Positions 9,198 through 18,423 of a stretch of DNA of 64,000 bases are shown in pieces. Positions within the stretch are counted from its first letter, which is position 1. Each line of letters begins with the position of its first letter. This DNA is from Halobellus clavatus. Lineage in GTDB: Archaea > Halobacteriota > Halobacteria > Halobacteriales > Haloferacaceae. The stretch lies in the NCBI RefSeq assembly GCF_900107195.1, contig NZ_FNPB01000004.1, forward strand, positions 124,001-188,000, read 5' to 3'. The translations under genes were made by a program, and so were the position numbers. The notes beneath the pieces were generated by a model. That model did no database searches and had not been told where the DNA came from. It saw nothing but the letters and a program-made list of their open reading frames with translations.

Positions 9198-11747
9198 ATG
9201 AGTGCAGACTTCCCATCGCAGGCGGACACCGTCGTCATCGGAGCCGGCGCGGTCGGCTGTAGCGTCGCATATCACCTCAGCGAACTCGGCGCCGAAGACG
9301 TCGTGGTCGTGGACCAGGGCCCACTCCCCGTCACCGGCGGCTCGTCGGTCCACGCCCCGGGCATTATGTTTCAGACGTCGCCCTCGAAGATCCAGACCAA
9401 AGCGGCGTACTACACCAGTCGCCTGCTCTCGGACGCGGGAGTCTACGACGAGGTCGGCGGGATCGAACTCGCCCGTAGCGAAGAGCGGATGGACTTCCTC
9501 CGCCGCCGCGTCGAGTGGGCGGAGTCCTACGGCCTTCCGGACCCGCAGTTACTCTCGCCCGAGGAGGTCACTGAGCACTTCCCGCTCGTCGACGAGGACG
9601 AGATCCTCGGCGGGTACTACTCCCCGACCGACGGTCGCGTGGACGGCATCTCGGCCCTGCAGTGGTACATCGCCAAGAGCGACGGTGCCGACTTCTACGG
9701 CAACGTCGAGGTGACGGATCTCGACGTCGCCGGCGATTCGATCGGCGCGGTCGAGACCGACCGCGGCACGATCGACTGCGACCGCTGCGTCATCGCGACC
9801 AACAACTGGGGGTATCAGACGGCCCAGATGGCCGATCTCGACCTCCCGATCGCCCCGGTCGAACACCAGTACGTCGTCACCGAAGCCCTCGAGGAACTCT
9901 CGGGCGTAGACTCGAACGTCGGCAGCAACACCGAGGGGCTGCAGGTTCCCGGAAACGGCGATATTCAGGAGTACATGAGCGAGGGGCCCCACCGACCGGT
10001 CGGTCGCGACCAGGACAACTCGCTGTACTTCCGAACCCACGGCGACTCGCTGGGACTGGGATCGTACAACCACGAGGCGCTCTCGGTCGACCCAGACGTG
10101 ATGGGCAAGAACTCAGAAGAGAGCCAGGCGTCCGTCCACAGTTTCACCAGCGAGCACTGGGAGAAGGCCACTCACCCGGACCGCGAGAAGTCCCCCAAAC
10201 AGGCCTTCGACGAGCTGCTGCCGGCCACGAAAGACGTGGAGTACGAGGCCACCGAGAACGGCATCTTCGTGTTCACTCCCGACGGGATGCCCGCGATTGG
10301 CCCGACGCACGTCGACGGCCTCTGGAGCGCGCTCGCCATCTGGTGGACGCACTCCGGTGGCTACGGGAAGATCATCGCCGAGTGGATGGAGAACGGCGTG
10401 CCGCGACTCCCGTCGGGCCCCGTCGACACCGGCGGCGTCCACGTCCGTCGGTTCAGCCCGCACGCGGGCGAGAAGAACTACTTCGTCGACAAGGGCGCGA
10501 CGCGCTACCGCCAGGTCTACAGCATCGTCGAGCCGCGCTGGCAGCCGGACAAGCACCGCGGACTCCGGCGGAGCCCCTTCTACGACCGACAGCAGGACCT
10601 CGGGGCGGAGTTCTATCAGTCCGGCGGCTGGGAGTCCGCACAGTGGTACGATTCGAACGCCGACCTCGTCGAGGAGTACGAGGCCCAGATCCCCGACCAG
10701 GACGGCTGGCAGTCGATCAACCGCTCGAAGATCGAGGCCGCCGAGCATCTCCACACGCGCGATGCGGTCTCGATGTTCGATATGACCTCGTTCAGTTCGA
10801 TTATGGTCGAGGGCGCAGACGCCGGCGACTTCCTCCAGCGGGTGTGCAGCAACGACGTCGACATCGACGTCGGCGACGTGCGCTACTCCCTCCTGCTGAA
10901 CGAGGGTGGCGGCATTCTCGCAGACGTGACCGTCGTCCGCCTCGGTGCCGAGGAGTATATGGTCACCACCGGCGGCGGCAACTCGCCCGGCATCCACGGC
11001 GGCTGGCTCGAAGACCACGCCCCCGAGACCGTCTCCGTGACCGTCGAAGAGGGCGCAAAGAGCACGATCGGCCTGTGGGGGCCGAAGTCACGGCTCCTGC
11101 TCCAGCGCTGTACCGACGCCGACGTCTCCAACGACGACTTCCCGTACTTCAGCGCCAAGCAGATCTACGTCGGGGAGGTGCCCGTGATCGCCCTGCGCGT
11201 GTCCTACGTGGGCGAACTCGGCTGGGAACTGTGGGCGCCGACCGAGTACGGAAACCGGCTCTGGGAAACGCTTTATGAGGCCGGGCAGGATCTGGACGTC
11301 CGACCCATGGGCGGCGGCGCGCTGGAATCGATGCGCTTAGAGAAGGGCTACCGCCTCTGGGGCACCGACATCGACACCGACTCCAACCCCTACGAGGCGG
11401 GCCTCGGCTTCGCGGTCGATCTCGACACCGACTTCATCGGCAAGGAAGCACTCGAAGCGGCGAAGGCCGAGGGCGTCGACGCCGAGATCACGCCGATCAC
11501 GCTGGACGACTCCACGGACATCCTGCTGTCGGGCCGTCCGGTCCTCGTCGACGGCGAGGCGCAGGGATACGTCCAGGCCGCCGACTTCGGCTACACGATC
11601 GGCGAATCGATCGCCTATACGTACCTGCCCACGGAGTACACCGAGGCCGGGACGGACGTCCAGGTCCGGTGTGAGGGCGAACTGTACGACGCGACCGTCC
11701 GGAACGAACCGCTGTTCGATCCCGGCCGCGAGAAGATCATCCGATAA
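9198..11747 (+). CDS. FAD-dependent oxidoreductase-GcvT fusion, dimethylglycine/sarcosine dehydrogenase type (paralogue 2)
   Basis: An 849-residue tandem paralogue of the upstream gene with the same order: FAD domain (VVIGAGAVG, then GGSSVHAPGIMFQ with candidate flavin histidine H52), connector, and GcvT-like folate domain with GGILADVTVVR holding the conserved aspartate. Differences from paralogue 1 are spread throughout, with an extra segment near residue 240 (VDSNVGSNTEGLQ), so this is an old duplication. A TCTTTATG box lies about 35 bp before the ATG and a purine-rich GAGAGACAGGA precedes it. The ammonia-lyase gene starts 61 bp downstream and may share the transcript. Dimethylglycine and sarcosine are natural candidates for the pair, but which enzyme does which is unknown. 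Confidence 0.9.
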   Translation: MSADFPSQADTVVIGAGAVGCSVAYHLSELGAEDVVVVDQGPLPVTGGSSVHAPGIMFQTSPSKIQTKAAYYTSRLLSDAGVYDEVGGIELARSEERMDFLRRRVEWAESYGLPDPQLLSPEEVTEHFPLVDEDEILGGYYSPTDGRVDGISALQWYIAKSDGADFYGNVEVTDLDVAGDSIGAVETDRGTIDCDRCVIATNNWGYQTAQMADLDLPIAPVEHQYVVTEALEELSGVDSNVGSNTEGLQVPGNGDIQEYMSEGPHRPVGRDQDNSLYFRTHGDSLGLGSYNHEALSVDPDVMGKNSEESQASVHSFTSEHWEKATHPDREKSPKQAFDELLPATKDVEYEATENGIFVFTPDGMPAIGPTHVDGLWSALAIWWTHSGGYGKIIAEWMENGVPRLPSGPVDTGGVHVRRFSPHAGEKNYFVDKGATRYRQVYSIVEPRWQPDKHRGLRRSPFYDRQQDLGAEFYQSGGWESAQWYDSNADLVEEYEAQIPDQDGWQSINRSKIEAAEHLHTRDAVSMFDMTSFSSIMVEGADAGDFLQRVCSNDVDIDVGDVRYSLLLNEGGGILADVTVVRLGAEEYMVTTGGGNSPGIHGGWLEDHAPETVSVTVEEGAKSTIGLWGPKSRLLLQRCTDADVSNDDFPYFSAKQIYVGEVPVIALRVSYVGELGWELWAPTEYGNRLWETLYEAGQDLDVRPMGGGALESMRLEKGYRLWGTDIDTDSNPYEAGLGFAVDLDTDFIGKEALEAAKAEGVDAEITPITLDDSTDILLSGRPVLVDGEAQGYVQAADFGYTIGESIAYTYLPTEYTEAGTDVQVRCEGELYDATVRNEPLFDPGREKIIR

Positions 11748-11808
11748 CGGGACGAACTCATCCCACTCCCTGGTCGGTCACTGACCGACCGATCCACTCA
11801 CCACGACG

Positions 11809-13074
11809 ATGACAGAATCAGAATCCACCGACCCCGACGCGGACGAACTGCCCGTGCAGTACGTTGACATCGAACGTGCACGCGAACGACTCGACGACGA
11901 GACCGTCGTCAAACAGACGCCAGTCGAGGAGAGCACGTCGCTCGGCGCCCTCGTCGACGCCGACGTCCACTTGAAGATGGAACATCTTCAGTGGACGGGC
12001 TCGTTCAAGACCCGTGGCGCGTACAACAAGATCAGCCAGGACGTCGCCGACGGCGTCACCGACTTCGTCGCCGCCAGCGCCGGCAACCACGCCCAGGGCG
12101 TCGCACTCGCGGCCACGAAGTGCGGCGCGGACTCGACGATCTATATGCCGACCGACGCCCCGCAGGCGAAGGTAGACGCCACGCGGAGTTACGGTGCGAC
12201 CGTCGAACTGGTGGGGAAAGACTTCCAGGAGACGATGTCCCACGCGCAGGCCGCCGTCGAGGAGACCAACGCCGAGTTCGTCCACGCGTACGACGACACC
12301 GACATCATCGCCGGCCAGGGCACCCTGGGCACGGAGATGTACCACGACCTCCCGGACGCCGACACGGTGATCGTCCCCATCGGCGGCGGTGGTCTGATCA
12401 GCGGGATCTCGACGGCGATGAAGCACCTCTCGCCGGAGACGCGCGTCGTCGGCGTCCAGGCGACCGGCGCGGAGACGGTCCACGAGAGCCTCGACAAGGG
12501 GATGCCGGTCACCCTCGACGAGGTCGATACCATCGCCGACGGCATCGCGACCGGCGGGATTTCCGAGACCACGTTCCGGTGCATCCGGGCGAACGTCGAC
12601 GAGGTCGTCACCGTCACCGACACCGAGATCGCCCGCGCGATTCTCCTGTTGATGAAGCGCGCGAAGCAGGTCGTCGAGGGCGCGGGTGCGGCCTCGGTGG
12701 CGGCGATGTTGAGCGACGACCTCGACGTGAGCGGCGAGACCGTGATGCCGCTGCTCTGCGGCGGCAACCTCGATATGACGCAGTTGCAGACGGTGCTCGT
12801 CCACGCGCTGACCCAGCGGAAACAGCGGATCCGGCTTCGCGTCCGGATCGACGACCGGCCGGGCAAGATGGAGGACATCTCCGGCATCATCGCCGATCAG
12901 GGAGCGAACATTCACAACGTCCGGCACGACCGCTCGGTCGCAGACTTAGAAGTCGGCGAGGCGTATCTGGTGTTCACCGTGATGACGAGCGGCGCGGAGC
13001 ACGCCGCGAGCATCGTCGACGCGATCGAGGCCGCGGACTACCGCGTCGAGGACGTCACCCGATCGCAGAACTGA
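11809..13074 (+). CDS. threonine/serine ammonia-lyase (PLP fold type II) with C-terminal ACT domain
   Basis: A 421-residue PLP enzyme that deaminates threonine to 2-oxobutanoate and commonly serine to pyruvate. The PLP lysine is in TGSFKTRGA, the phosphate loop is PIGGGGLISG, and ASAGNHAQGVA is the substrate motif. Residues 335-421 (RLRVRIDDRPGKMEDISGI) form one ACT domain, as in the TdcB/short IlvA class. It lies 61 bp after paralogue 2 of the methylamine dehydrogenase fusions. In that setting serine made from sarcosine-derived glycine would be the likely flux substrate, giving pyruvate plus ammonia. RidA near 37 kb would clear the reactive enamine product. A role in isoleucine synthesis cannot be excluded. 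Confidence 0.93.
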   Translation: MTESESTDPDADELPVQYVDIERARERLDDETVVKQTPVEESTSLGALVDADVHLKMEHLQWTGSFKTRGAYNKISQDVADGVTDFVAASAGNHAQGVALAATKCGADSTIYMPTDAPQAKVDATRSYGATVELVGKDFQETMSHAQAAVEETNAEFVHAYDDTDIIAGQGTLGTEMYHDLPDADTVIVPIGGGGLISGISTAMKHLSPETRVVGVQATGAETVHESLDKGMPVTLDEVDTIADGIATGGISETTFRCIRANVDEVVTVTDTEIARAILLLMKRAKQVVEGAGAASVAAMLSDDLDVSGETVMPLLCGGNLDMTQLQTVLVHALTQRKQRIRLRVRIDDRPGKMEDISGIIADQGANIHNVRHDRSVADLEVGEAYLVFTVMTSGAEHAASIVDAIEAADYRVEDVTRSQN

Positions 13075-13096
13075 GGGGGACCGCGGCCCCGGCGGT

Positions 13097-13924
13097 TCAG
13101 TCGCCGCCGAGGGCCGAACTCATTCCACCCGCCGCGGAAACCACTCGCTCGTTGGCTGCCACCCACCGCAGGAGCAGGAACGAGAACACGTACTTCGCGA
13201 GGACGTCGAGCGCCGAGTACCCCCACGAGGTGAGCCCCACAGACTGGACGATGGCGAATCCTTCGACGCCGACGGCCCAGATGATCGGATAGCCGAGCCA
13301 CAGCACGACCGTCAGGACGCGCAGCGTCCCGAAGATCTCGCCGGTGCCGGCGCCATCTGCGGACTCTGGCCACTCGACCAGCAGTGCGTAGAGGACCACG
13401 AGGAAGAACGCGCAGCTGACGATGTAGAACAGCCAGCGGAACATGTACGAGGAGGTGATCAGCGCGGCCGCGAGGCCGGTCACACACATCCCGATGTCGG
13501 CCGCGATGACGGTGAAGATGCTCCCGGCATCGACGTCAGCCAACAGGCCGAGCGCGAGGAGGATCATCGGCGTCGAGAGCGCCCACGTGAGGTAGCGACC
13601 CCACTGGCTCATCACTTCCTCACCCGCCAGGGCGTGCCCCGCGGGCATCTCGATGAAGCCGACGGTCAGCCCGGAGGCGAGTCCCAGATAGCTGGATATC
13701 GATACCAGTGGGATCAGGAGCGTCGCGCCCCAGATCAGACGCGCCCGGCCCGCCTCGACGTTCCGTCCCATATACACGAAGAGGAGGATCGAGAGCCCGG
13801 CGAGCGCGATGTTGATCCACAGTGACGAACTCAACAGGGCGTCGTTCTGGATCTGCGTGAACGCGTCGCTCTGTGTCGCCTGCAGGAGTACGGTACTTAC
13901 GTCGATCGTTCCAGGTAATGGCAT
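13097..13924 (-). CDS. hop: halorhodopsin, light-driven chloride pump
   Basis: A 275-residue seven-helix retinal protein. In helix C the sequence WGRYLTWALSTPMILLALG has R110, T113, S117 and A124 at the positions of R82, D85, T89 and D96 of bacteriorhodopsin, the TSA motif of halorhodopsins. The retinal lysine is K244 in SALDVLAKY. The stretch TSSYMFRWLFYIVSCAFFLVVLY and the GYPIIWAVGVEG helix also match halorhodopsin. It pumps chloride inward in light. The gene is convergent with the ammonia-lyase (22 bp between stops). A CTTATTAG box about 33 bp before the ATG and a 12-bp palindrome over the start codon mark its promoter. Confidence 0.97.
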   Translation of the reverse strand: MPLPGTIDVSTVLLQATQSDAFTQIQNDALLSSSLWINIALAGLSILLFVYMGRNVEAGRARLIWGATLLIPLVSISSYLGLASGLTVGFIEMPAGHALAGEEVMSQWGRYLTWALSTPMILLALGLLADVDAGSIFTVIAADIGMCVTGLAAALITSSYMFRWLFYIVSCAFFLVVLYALLVEWPESADGAGTGEIFGTLRVLTVVLWLGYPIIWAVGVEGFAIVQSVGLTSWGYSALDVLAKYVFSFLLLRWVAANERVVSAAGGMSSALGGD

Positions 13925-13934
13925 AGTGCACTAT
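13923..13934. promoter_or_regulatory. 12-bp palindrome over the halorhodopsin start
   Basis: ATAGTGCACTAT is a perfect palindrome overlapping the ATG of hop, at or just after the expected transcription start (TATA-like CTTATTAG at about 13954-13961 on the reverse strand). Such a position would suit a repressor, but no regulator can be named. Confidence 0.35.
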
Positions 13935-14052
13935 CCCGTACGCGTTCGAGGTACTAATAAGTGGGATGACGATCCGTCGATTATCGGCTCACTCGACACC
14001 AATGTGGCCAAAAATTACTTTATATCCGGCGACAAATGGGAACGGAAACTCG

Positions 14053-14070
14053 AACGGGGATCGCCCCGTT
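14053..14070 (-). terminator. hairpin at the end of etfA
   Basis: AACGGGG, a four-base ATCG loop and CCCCGTT form a 7-bp GC-rich stem that begins in the etfA stop codon. No strong T run follows on the reverse strand, so it may be an mRNA end-stabilising or termination structure. Confidence 0.45.
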
Positions 14071-15037
14071 AACTGTGGCCGCGGCGCTCCAGTTCGTCGC
14101 TGACAGCCGGCAGGACCTCGTGGAGGTCGCCCGTGACGGCCCAGTCGGCCTTCTGGATGATCGCCGCCTCGGGATCGGTGTTCACCGCGAGGATGTTTTC
14201 GGCACCCTTACAGCCGACCATGTGCTGGACGGCACCGCTGATGCCACAGGCGATGTAGATCTCGGGGGCGATCTTGTTCCCGGTCTGGCCGATCTGGTCG
14301 TCGTGCGGCCGCCAGCCCTCGTTGACCGCGGCGCGGGAGGACCCGACAGCCGTGTTGGGGAGGTGATCGGCCAGGTCCTCGATCTCCGAGAAGTCGCCGT
14401 CGGTCCCGCGACCGCCGGAGACGACGACTCGCGCTTCCGCCAGGGGAACGCCTTCGACGTCGGACTCTTCGACCTCGGTCAGTCGAACCCGGAGGTCGCT
14501 GTCTTCGAGGTCGGGCGTGAACGCGCTGACGTCGGCGGGACCGTCGCCGGTCCCGCTCGTCGAGATCTCGTTGGGCGCGACCGTCAGCAGATTGGTGTCT
14601 GCGTCGAGTTCCGCGTGCTCGATGAGCGTGCCGCCCCAGCGCTGGCGCGTCAGTTCGTAGGTGTCACCGACCTCGACGTCAGTGACCTCGGCGGCCATCG
14701 TCTCGTCGAGTTTCGCCGCCACGTGGGCGAGGATTTCCGACCCGCGGTCCGTCCCGGGCGCGACGACCGCTTCCGTGCCGGTCTCCTCGGCGCACTGGAT
14801 CACGGCTCGGGCGTACGCCTCGGGCGTGTAGTCGTCGAGATCGCTGTGATCGACCACGTTGAGGACCTCCACGCCGTGTGCGCCGACGTCGTCCGCGACG
14901 CCCTCCGCTTCGGGGCCGAAGGCGATGGCTTCCAGCGCCTCGCCGGCGTCATCGGCGACCGAACGGGCGAGGGTGAGCGCTTCGAGCGAGTTGTCGTCGA
15001 CTGCACCGCTGTCGTGTTCGACTAACGAGAGTACCAA
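14069..15037 (-). CDS. etfA: electron transfer flavoprotein alpha subunit
   Basis: A 322-residue ETF alpha subunit. The C-terminal FAD domain carries VVVSGGRGTDGDF, VGSSRAAVNEGWRP, QIGQTGNKIAPEIYIACGISGAVQH and AVNTDPEAAI, the standard FAD-binding series. With EtfB it takes electrons from flavin dehydrogenases and passes them to the membrane. It starts two bases after the etfB stop with TTG, an unusual codon; no ATG or GTG fits the conserved MVLSLVEHD start, so translation is probably coupled to etfB. The three methylamine-type dehydrogenase fusions in this window are the obvious electron donors, and the EtfD-like protein at 19 kb the obvious acceptor. Confidence 0.96.
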   Translation of the reverse strand: MVLSLVEHDSGAVDDNSLEALTLARSVADDAGEALEAIAFGPEAEGVADDVGAHGVEVLNVVDHSDLDDYTPEAYARAVIQCAEETGTEAVVAPGTDRGSEILAHVAAKLDETMAAEVTDVEVGDTYELTRQRWGGTLIEHAELDADTNLLTVAPNEISTSGTGDGPADVSAFTPDLEDSDLRVRLTEVEESDVEGVPLAEARVVVSGGRGTDGDFSEIEDLADHLPNTAVGSSRAAVNEGWRPHDDQIGQTGNKIAPEIYIACGISGAVQHMVGCKGAENILAVNTDPEAAIIQKADWAVTGDLHEVLPAVSDELERRGHS

Positions 15038-15039
15038 TG

Positions 15040-15795
15040 TTATAGCACCTCCAGTTCCTCGAGCACGTCGACGACTTCGTCCGCCGCCTCGGGGCTTTCA
15101 CCGAGGATATCGGCGGGGCTGTCGTCGGTCTCGGGGACTTCGAGTTCGAGCAGTTCGAGGCCATCGTCGGTGGGCTCCGGTTCGACCTGGTCGACGGAGG
15201 CCTTCCGGGCCTGCATCTTCGCCCGCATCGAGGGGTACCGCGGTTCGTTGAGGCCCTCTTTGACCGTGATGACGGCCGGAAGATCGACCTCGTAGACCTC
15301 GGCACCGCCGGGGATCTCCCGCTTCGCGACGGCGGTGTCGCCGTCGACGTCGAGGTCTTTGACCCCGGTGACGCACGGCACGTCCAGGTGCTCGGCGACG
15401 CGGACGCCGACCTGGTGGTTGGCCGTGTCGGCCGACTCGTTCCCGAAGAGGAACAGGTCGAAGTCCGTCTTCTCCGCCTCGACGGCGCTCGCGATGGCGC
15501 TGGCGGTCGCTTTCGGACCCCACTCCCCGCCGTCGGTGGGGAGCAACAGTCCGTCGTCGGCTCCCATCGCGATGGCCGAACGGAGTTGCTCGGTCGCGTC
15601 CTCCTCGCCGAGTGTGAGTGCCGTCATATTGCCGCCGTTCGCTTCGACTAACTGCACGCCCTCTTCGACGGCACACTCCTCGTGCGGGCTGAACGTGAAG
15701 CCCAGCGAGCTGGTGTCGATGTCTCGCTTGTCCTCGGTCAATACGATCTTCGCGCCCGTCTCGGGCACGCGCTTGATGGCTGTGAGTACTTCCAT
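15040..15795 (-). CDS. etfB: electron transfer flavoprotein beta subunit
   Basis: A 251-residue ETF beta subunit with the usual start (MEVLTAIKRVPETGAKI), a nucleotide-site strand near DFDLFLFGNESADTANHQVG and the C-terminal signature region VITVKEGLNEPRYPS followed by MRAKMQARK. It forms the AMP-binding half of the ETF heterodimer. It is transcribed in the order paralogue-3 dehydrogenase, etfB, etfA. Two strong hairpins fill the 93-bp gap before it, so its level may be set separately from the dehydrogenase. The ATG at 15795 is clear. Confidence 0.96.
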   Translation of the reverse strand: MEVLTAIKRVPETGAKIVLTEDKRDIDTSSLGFTFSPHEECAVEEGVQLVEANGGNMTALTLGEEDATEQLRSAIAMGADDGLLLPTDGGEWGPKATASAIASAVEAEKTDFDLFLFGNESADTANHQVGVRVAEHLDVPCVTGVKDLDVDGDTAVAKREIPGGAEVYEVDLPAVITVKEGLNEPRYPSMRAKMQARKASVDQVEPEPTDDGLELLELEVPETDDSPADILGESPEAADEVVDVLEELEVL

Positions 15796-15828
15796 ACGTG
15801 TGTGAATCCTGCGTCGCGTGGTGGTTCG

Positions 15829-15883
15829 GACGGGCGATCGATCGCGTCGTTCGCCCGTCGCGTGTCCGGACCGATGTCCGGAC
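15829..15883 (-). promoter_or_regulatory. tandem hairpins between dehydrogenase paralogue 3 and etfB
   Basis: Two inverted repeats follow each other. GTCCGGAC-CGAT-GTCCGGAC (15864-15883) has an 8-bp stem whose arms are themselves palindromic, and begins six bases after the dehydrogenase stop. GACGGGCGA/TCGCCCGTC (15829-15859) has a 9-bp stem and 13-base loop. They could end or process the dehydrogenase transcript or stabilise the etfBA part. No T run follows, so simple intrinsic termination is uncertain. Confidence 0.5.
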
Positions 15884-15888
15884 GCCGT

Positions 15889-18423
15889 TCAGTAGTCGTT
15901 CCGGAACAGGCGGTCACCCTCGGGGTCGAAGACGCCGCCGTGTCCGACGACCTCGACCTCGACGGGGTAGTGCTGGCCGAAGTATTCGACCTGCAGTTCC
16001 TCGCCTTCGTTCGCGTACTCCTGCGGCAGGTACGAGAGCAGGAGGTGCTTGCCGACCGACGGGCCCGTCCCGGCGGAGGTGACGTACGAGCGCCGACCCT
16101 CGTCGTCGATCAGGACGTCGCCATCCTGGTCGAGGATCGGTTCCCCACCCGTCATGAACCGCGGCTCGCCGCCGTCCGGCGCGTGGTCAGTGACCGAGAG
16201 GGTACACAGCGTGGCTGCGTTCTCCGCTTCGATGGCCTCGACGTACGCCTCCTTGCCGACGAAGTCGGCGTCCTTGACGCCGTGGAACGTCAGCCCGGCC
16301 TCGGCGGGGTTGTAATCGATCTCGAGTTCCGCACCCATCAGCCGGTAGCTCTTCTCCATCCGGCCGGTCTCGCCGTAGACGCCGGTCCCGACCGGGCGGA
16401 TGTCGTACTCCTGTCCGGCCTCGTAGATGGTGTCCCAGAGCTTCTGGCCCTGGTCCATCGGGACGTACAGCTCCCAGCCGTACTCGCCGACGTAGGAGAT
16501 CCGGAAGGCCTGGACTCGCACCGGGCCGATGGTGACCTCCTTCATCTCCGCGAAGTCGAAGGTGTCCGTCGACATCTCCTCCTCGGCGAGTTCGTTCAGC
16601 AGTTCCTGGGCGTTCGGTCCCCAGACGCCGAGCGTGGCCAGTTCGGAGGAGCGGCCGATGAGTTCGACGTCGCCTTCGAGGTGGTTCTGGAACCACGTCT
16701 TGTCCTGTCCGGCGTGTGCGCCGCCGGTGATGACGCGGTAGTGGTTCTCACCGATCCGGGCGACCGTGAGGTCCGACACGAAGCCGGCGTTCGGTGCCAG
16801 CACCGGCGTGTAGGCGGACTCGCCGACGTCGACGTCCATCTCCGCGACGCAGAGCTGCTGCATGTTCTCCATCGCGTCGTCGCCGACGATGTCGAAGATC
16901 CCGAAGCCGGTGTCGCCGATCATCCCGACGTTGTCGCGCATGTGGAGGTGCTCGCCGAGGATGATGTCGGACCACCAGCGGCTGTCCCACTCGTTGGGAC
17001 GCTGGAGGCCTTCGATCTCGTCGCTGTACTTCTCGACGAGGTCCGCGTTCGATTCGTACCACCGCGGGCGCTCCCAGCCGCCGGCCTCGAAGAACTCCGC
17101 GTCGAGGTCTTCCTGGCGGTTGTAGAACGCGCTCGTCCGCAGGGGTCGCGTGGACTGCCACTGCTCGCGCGGGTGGACGATGCCGTAGGTCTTCTGGAAG
17201 CCTTCGGCCCCTCGGCTCTTGACGAACTCTCTGGTCTCGCCGTACTCGTCGAAGCGGGCGACGTGGTCGTGGGCGACGATGTCGATGTCGGGGTGGCCCT
17301 TCGTCATCCACTTCGAGACCTCGCGGGCGATCGCGGGCGCTTCCTTGATCCAGATGGCGGCACACGACCACAGGCCGTCGACTTCCGGGATCGGGCCCAG
17401 CAGCGGGTGGCCGTCCGGCGTGACCGAGAGGAGTCCGTCGATGGAGTGACGGATCCCGGCGTCGGGGTCGTCGAGCACGTCGGGGATGATTTCGAGCGCG
17501 TGCTCCATCGACTGCTCGAAGGCGTCCTCCGTCAGCGGCGGCTGGGTCGGCGAGAGGGGCGCCTCCTCGATGGAGGGCACGTCGTCGACGTCCCAGAGGA
17601 TCGGCCGGTGCTCATACGAGCCGACCTCGATGTCGTTGCCGTGCTGTCGCTCGTACATCTGGGTGTCCATGTCGCGGACGACCGGGTAGTTGATCTCACC
17701 CTCGCCGTCCTCGAACCGCTCGATGGGGCCCACAGAGACCATCTGGTGGACCGCCGGCGACAGCGGGATGTCGACGCCGGCCATCTCTGCGATCTTTGGA
17801 CTCCACAGTCCGGCGGCGATGATCACCTCGTCGGCCGCGACGGTGCCCGCGTCGGTCTCGACGGCCTGAATGTCGCCGTCCTCGACGTGGAGGTCGGTTA
17901 CTTCGGTGTTGGCGGCCGTGCTGAGTGCGCCCTTGTCCTTCGCCTGCTGGCGGTAGAGTTCGCCGGCGCGGAGCGGGTCACACGTGCCCGCGCCCGGACT
18001 GTAGAAGCCGCCCTTGATGATGTCGGTGTTGAGATAGGGGACGAGTTCCTCGACTTCCTCGGGCGTGAGGAGTTCGGCCTCCTCGCCGAAGGACTTCGCG
18101 GAGACGACCCGTCGCTTCAGCTCCTCCATTCGCTCTTCGGTCCGGGCGACCTCGATCCCGCCGGAGTTGGTGAACGTATCGAAGTCGCGGTAGATGTCCC
18201 GGCTGACCGAGGTCAGCTTCGTCATGTCCTTGCTGTGGTCGACCGGGAAGATGAAGTTCGACGCGTGACCGGTCGAGCCGCCGGGGTCCGACAGCGGCCC
18301 CTTGTCGATCAGCAGAATATCGTCTCGGCCGCGTTCGGCCAGCTCGCCCGCCAGCGAACTGCCGACGATTCCGGCCCCGATGATGACTGTGCCTGCGCTC
18401 TGTGGTAGATCGTTTGTGCTCAT
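15889..18423 (-). CDS. FAD-dependent oxidoreductase-GcvT fusion, dimethylglycine/sarcosine dehydrogenase type (paralogue 3)
   Basis: An 844-residue fusion, more divergent than the other two. The FAD motif is VIIGAGIVGSS, and the flavin-attachment region reads PGGSTGHASNFIF, keeping the histidine (H53) but replacing the following PG with SN. The C-terminal folate domain keeps the key aspartate in GFVSDLTVAR. It heads an operon with etfB and etfA, so electrons very likely go to ETF. The ATG at 18423 starts MSTNDLPQSAGTV, right before the FAD fold; upstream open frame (to 18552) lacks domain character. A reverse-strand CTTATCG box near 18520 would give a leader of roughly 70 nt. The exact N-methyl substrate is unknown. 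Confidence 0.9.
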   Translation of the reverse strand: MSTNDLPQSAGTVIIGAGIVGSSLAGELAERGRDDILLIDKGPLSDPGGSTGHASNFIFPVDHSKDMTKLTSVSRDIYRDFDTFTNSGGIEVARTEERMEELKRRVVSAKSFGEEAELLTPEEVEELVPYLNTDIIKGGFYSPGAGTCDPLRAGELYRQQAKDKGALSTAANTEVTDLHVEDGDIQAVETDAGTVAADEVIIAAGLWSPKIAEMAGVDIPLSPAVHQMVSVGPIERFEDGEGEINYPVVRDMDTQMYERQHGNDIEVGSYEHRPILWDVDDVPSIEEAPLSPTQPPLTEDAFEQSMEHALEIIPDVLDDPDAGIRHSIDGLLSVTPDGHPLLGPIPEVDGLWSCAAIWIKEAPAIAREVSKWMTKGHPDIDIVAHDHVARFDEYGETREFVKSRGAEGFQKTYGIVHPREQWQSTRPLRTSAFYNRQEDLDAEFFEAGGWERPRWYESNADLVEKYSDEIEGLQRPNEWDSRWWSDIILGEHLHMRDNVGMIGDTGFGIFDIVGDDAMENMQQLCVAEMDVDVGESAYTPVLAPNAGFVSDLTVARIGENHYRVITGGAHAGQDKTWFQNHLEGDVELIGRSSELATLGVWGPNAQELLNELAEEEMSTDTFDFAEMKEVTIGPVRVQAFRISYVGEYGWELYVPMDQGQKLWDTIYEAGQEYDIRPVGTGVYGETGRMEKSYRLMGAELEIDYNPAEAGLTFHGVKDADFVGKEAYVEAIEAENAATLCTLSVTDHAPDGGEPRFMTGGEPILDQDGDVLIDDEGRRSYVTSAGTGPSVGKHLLLSYLPQEYANEGEELQVEYFGQHYPVEVEVVGHGGVFDPEGDRLFRNDY

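Noticed and set aside
15682-18408. 908-residue open frame on the plus strand
   Set aside because: It mirrors the paralogue-3 dehydrogenase and etfB in another frame and shows no motif of its own.
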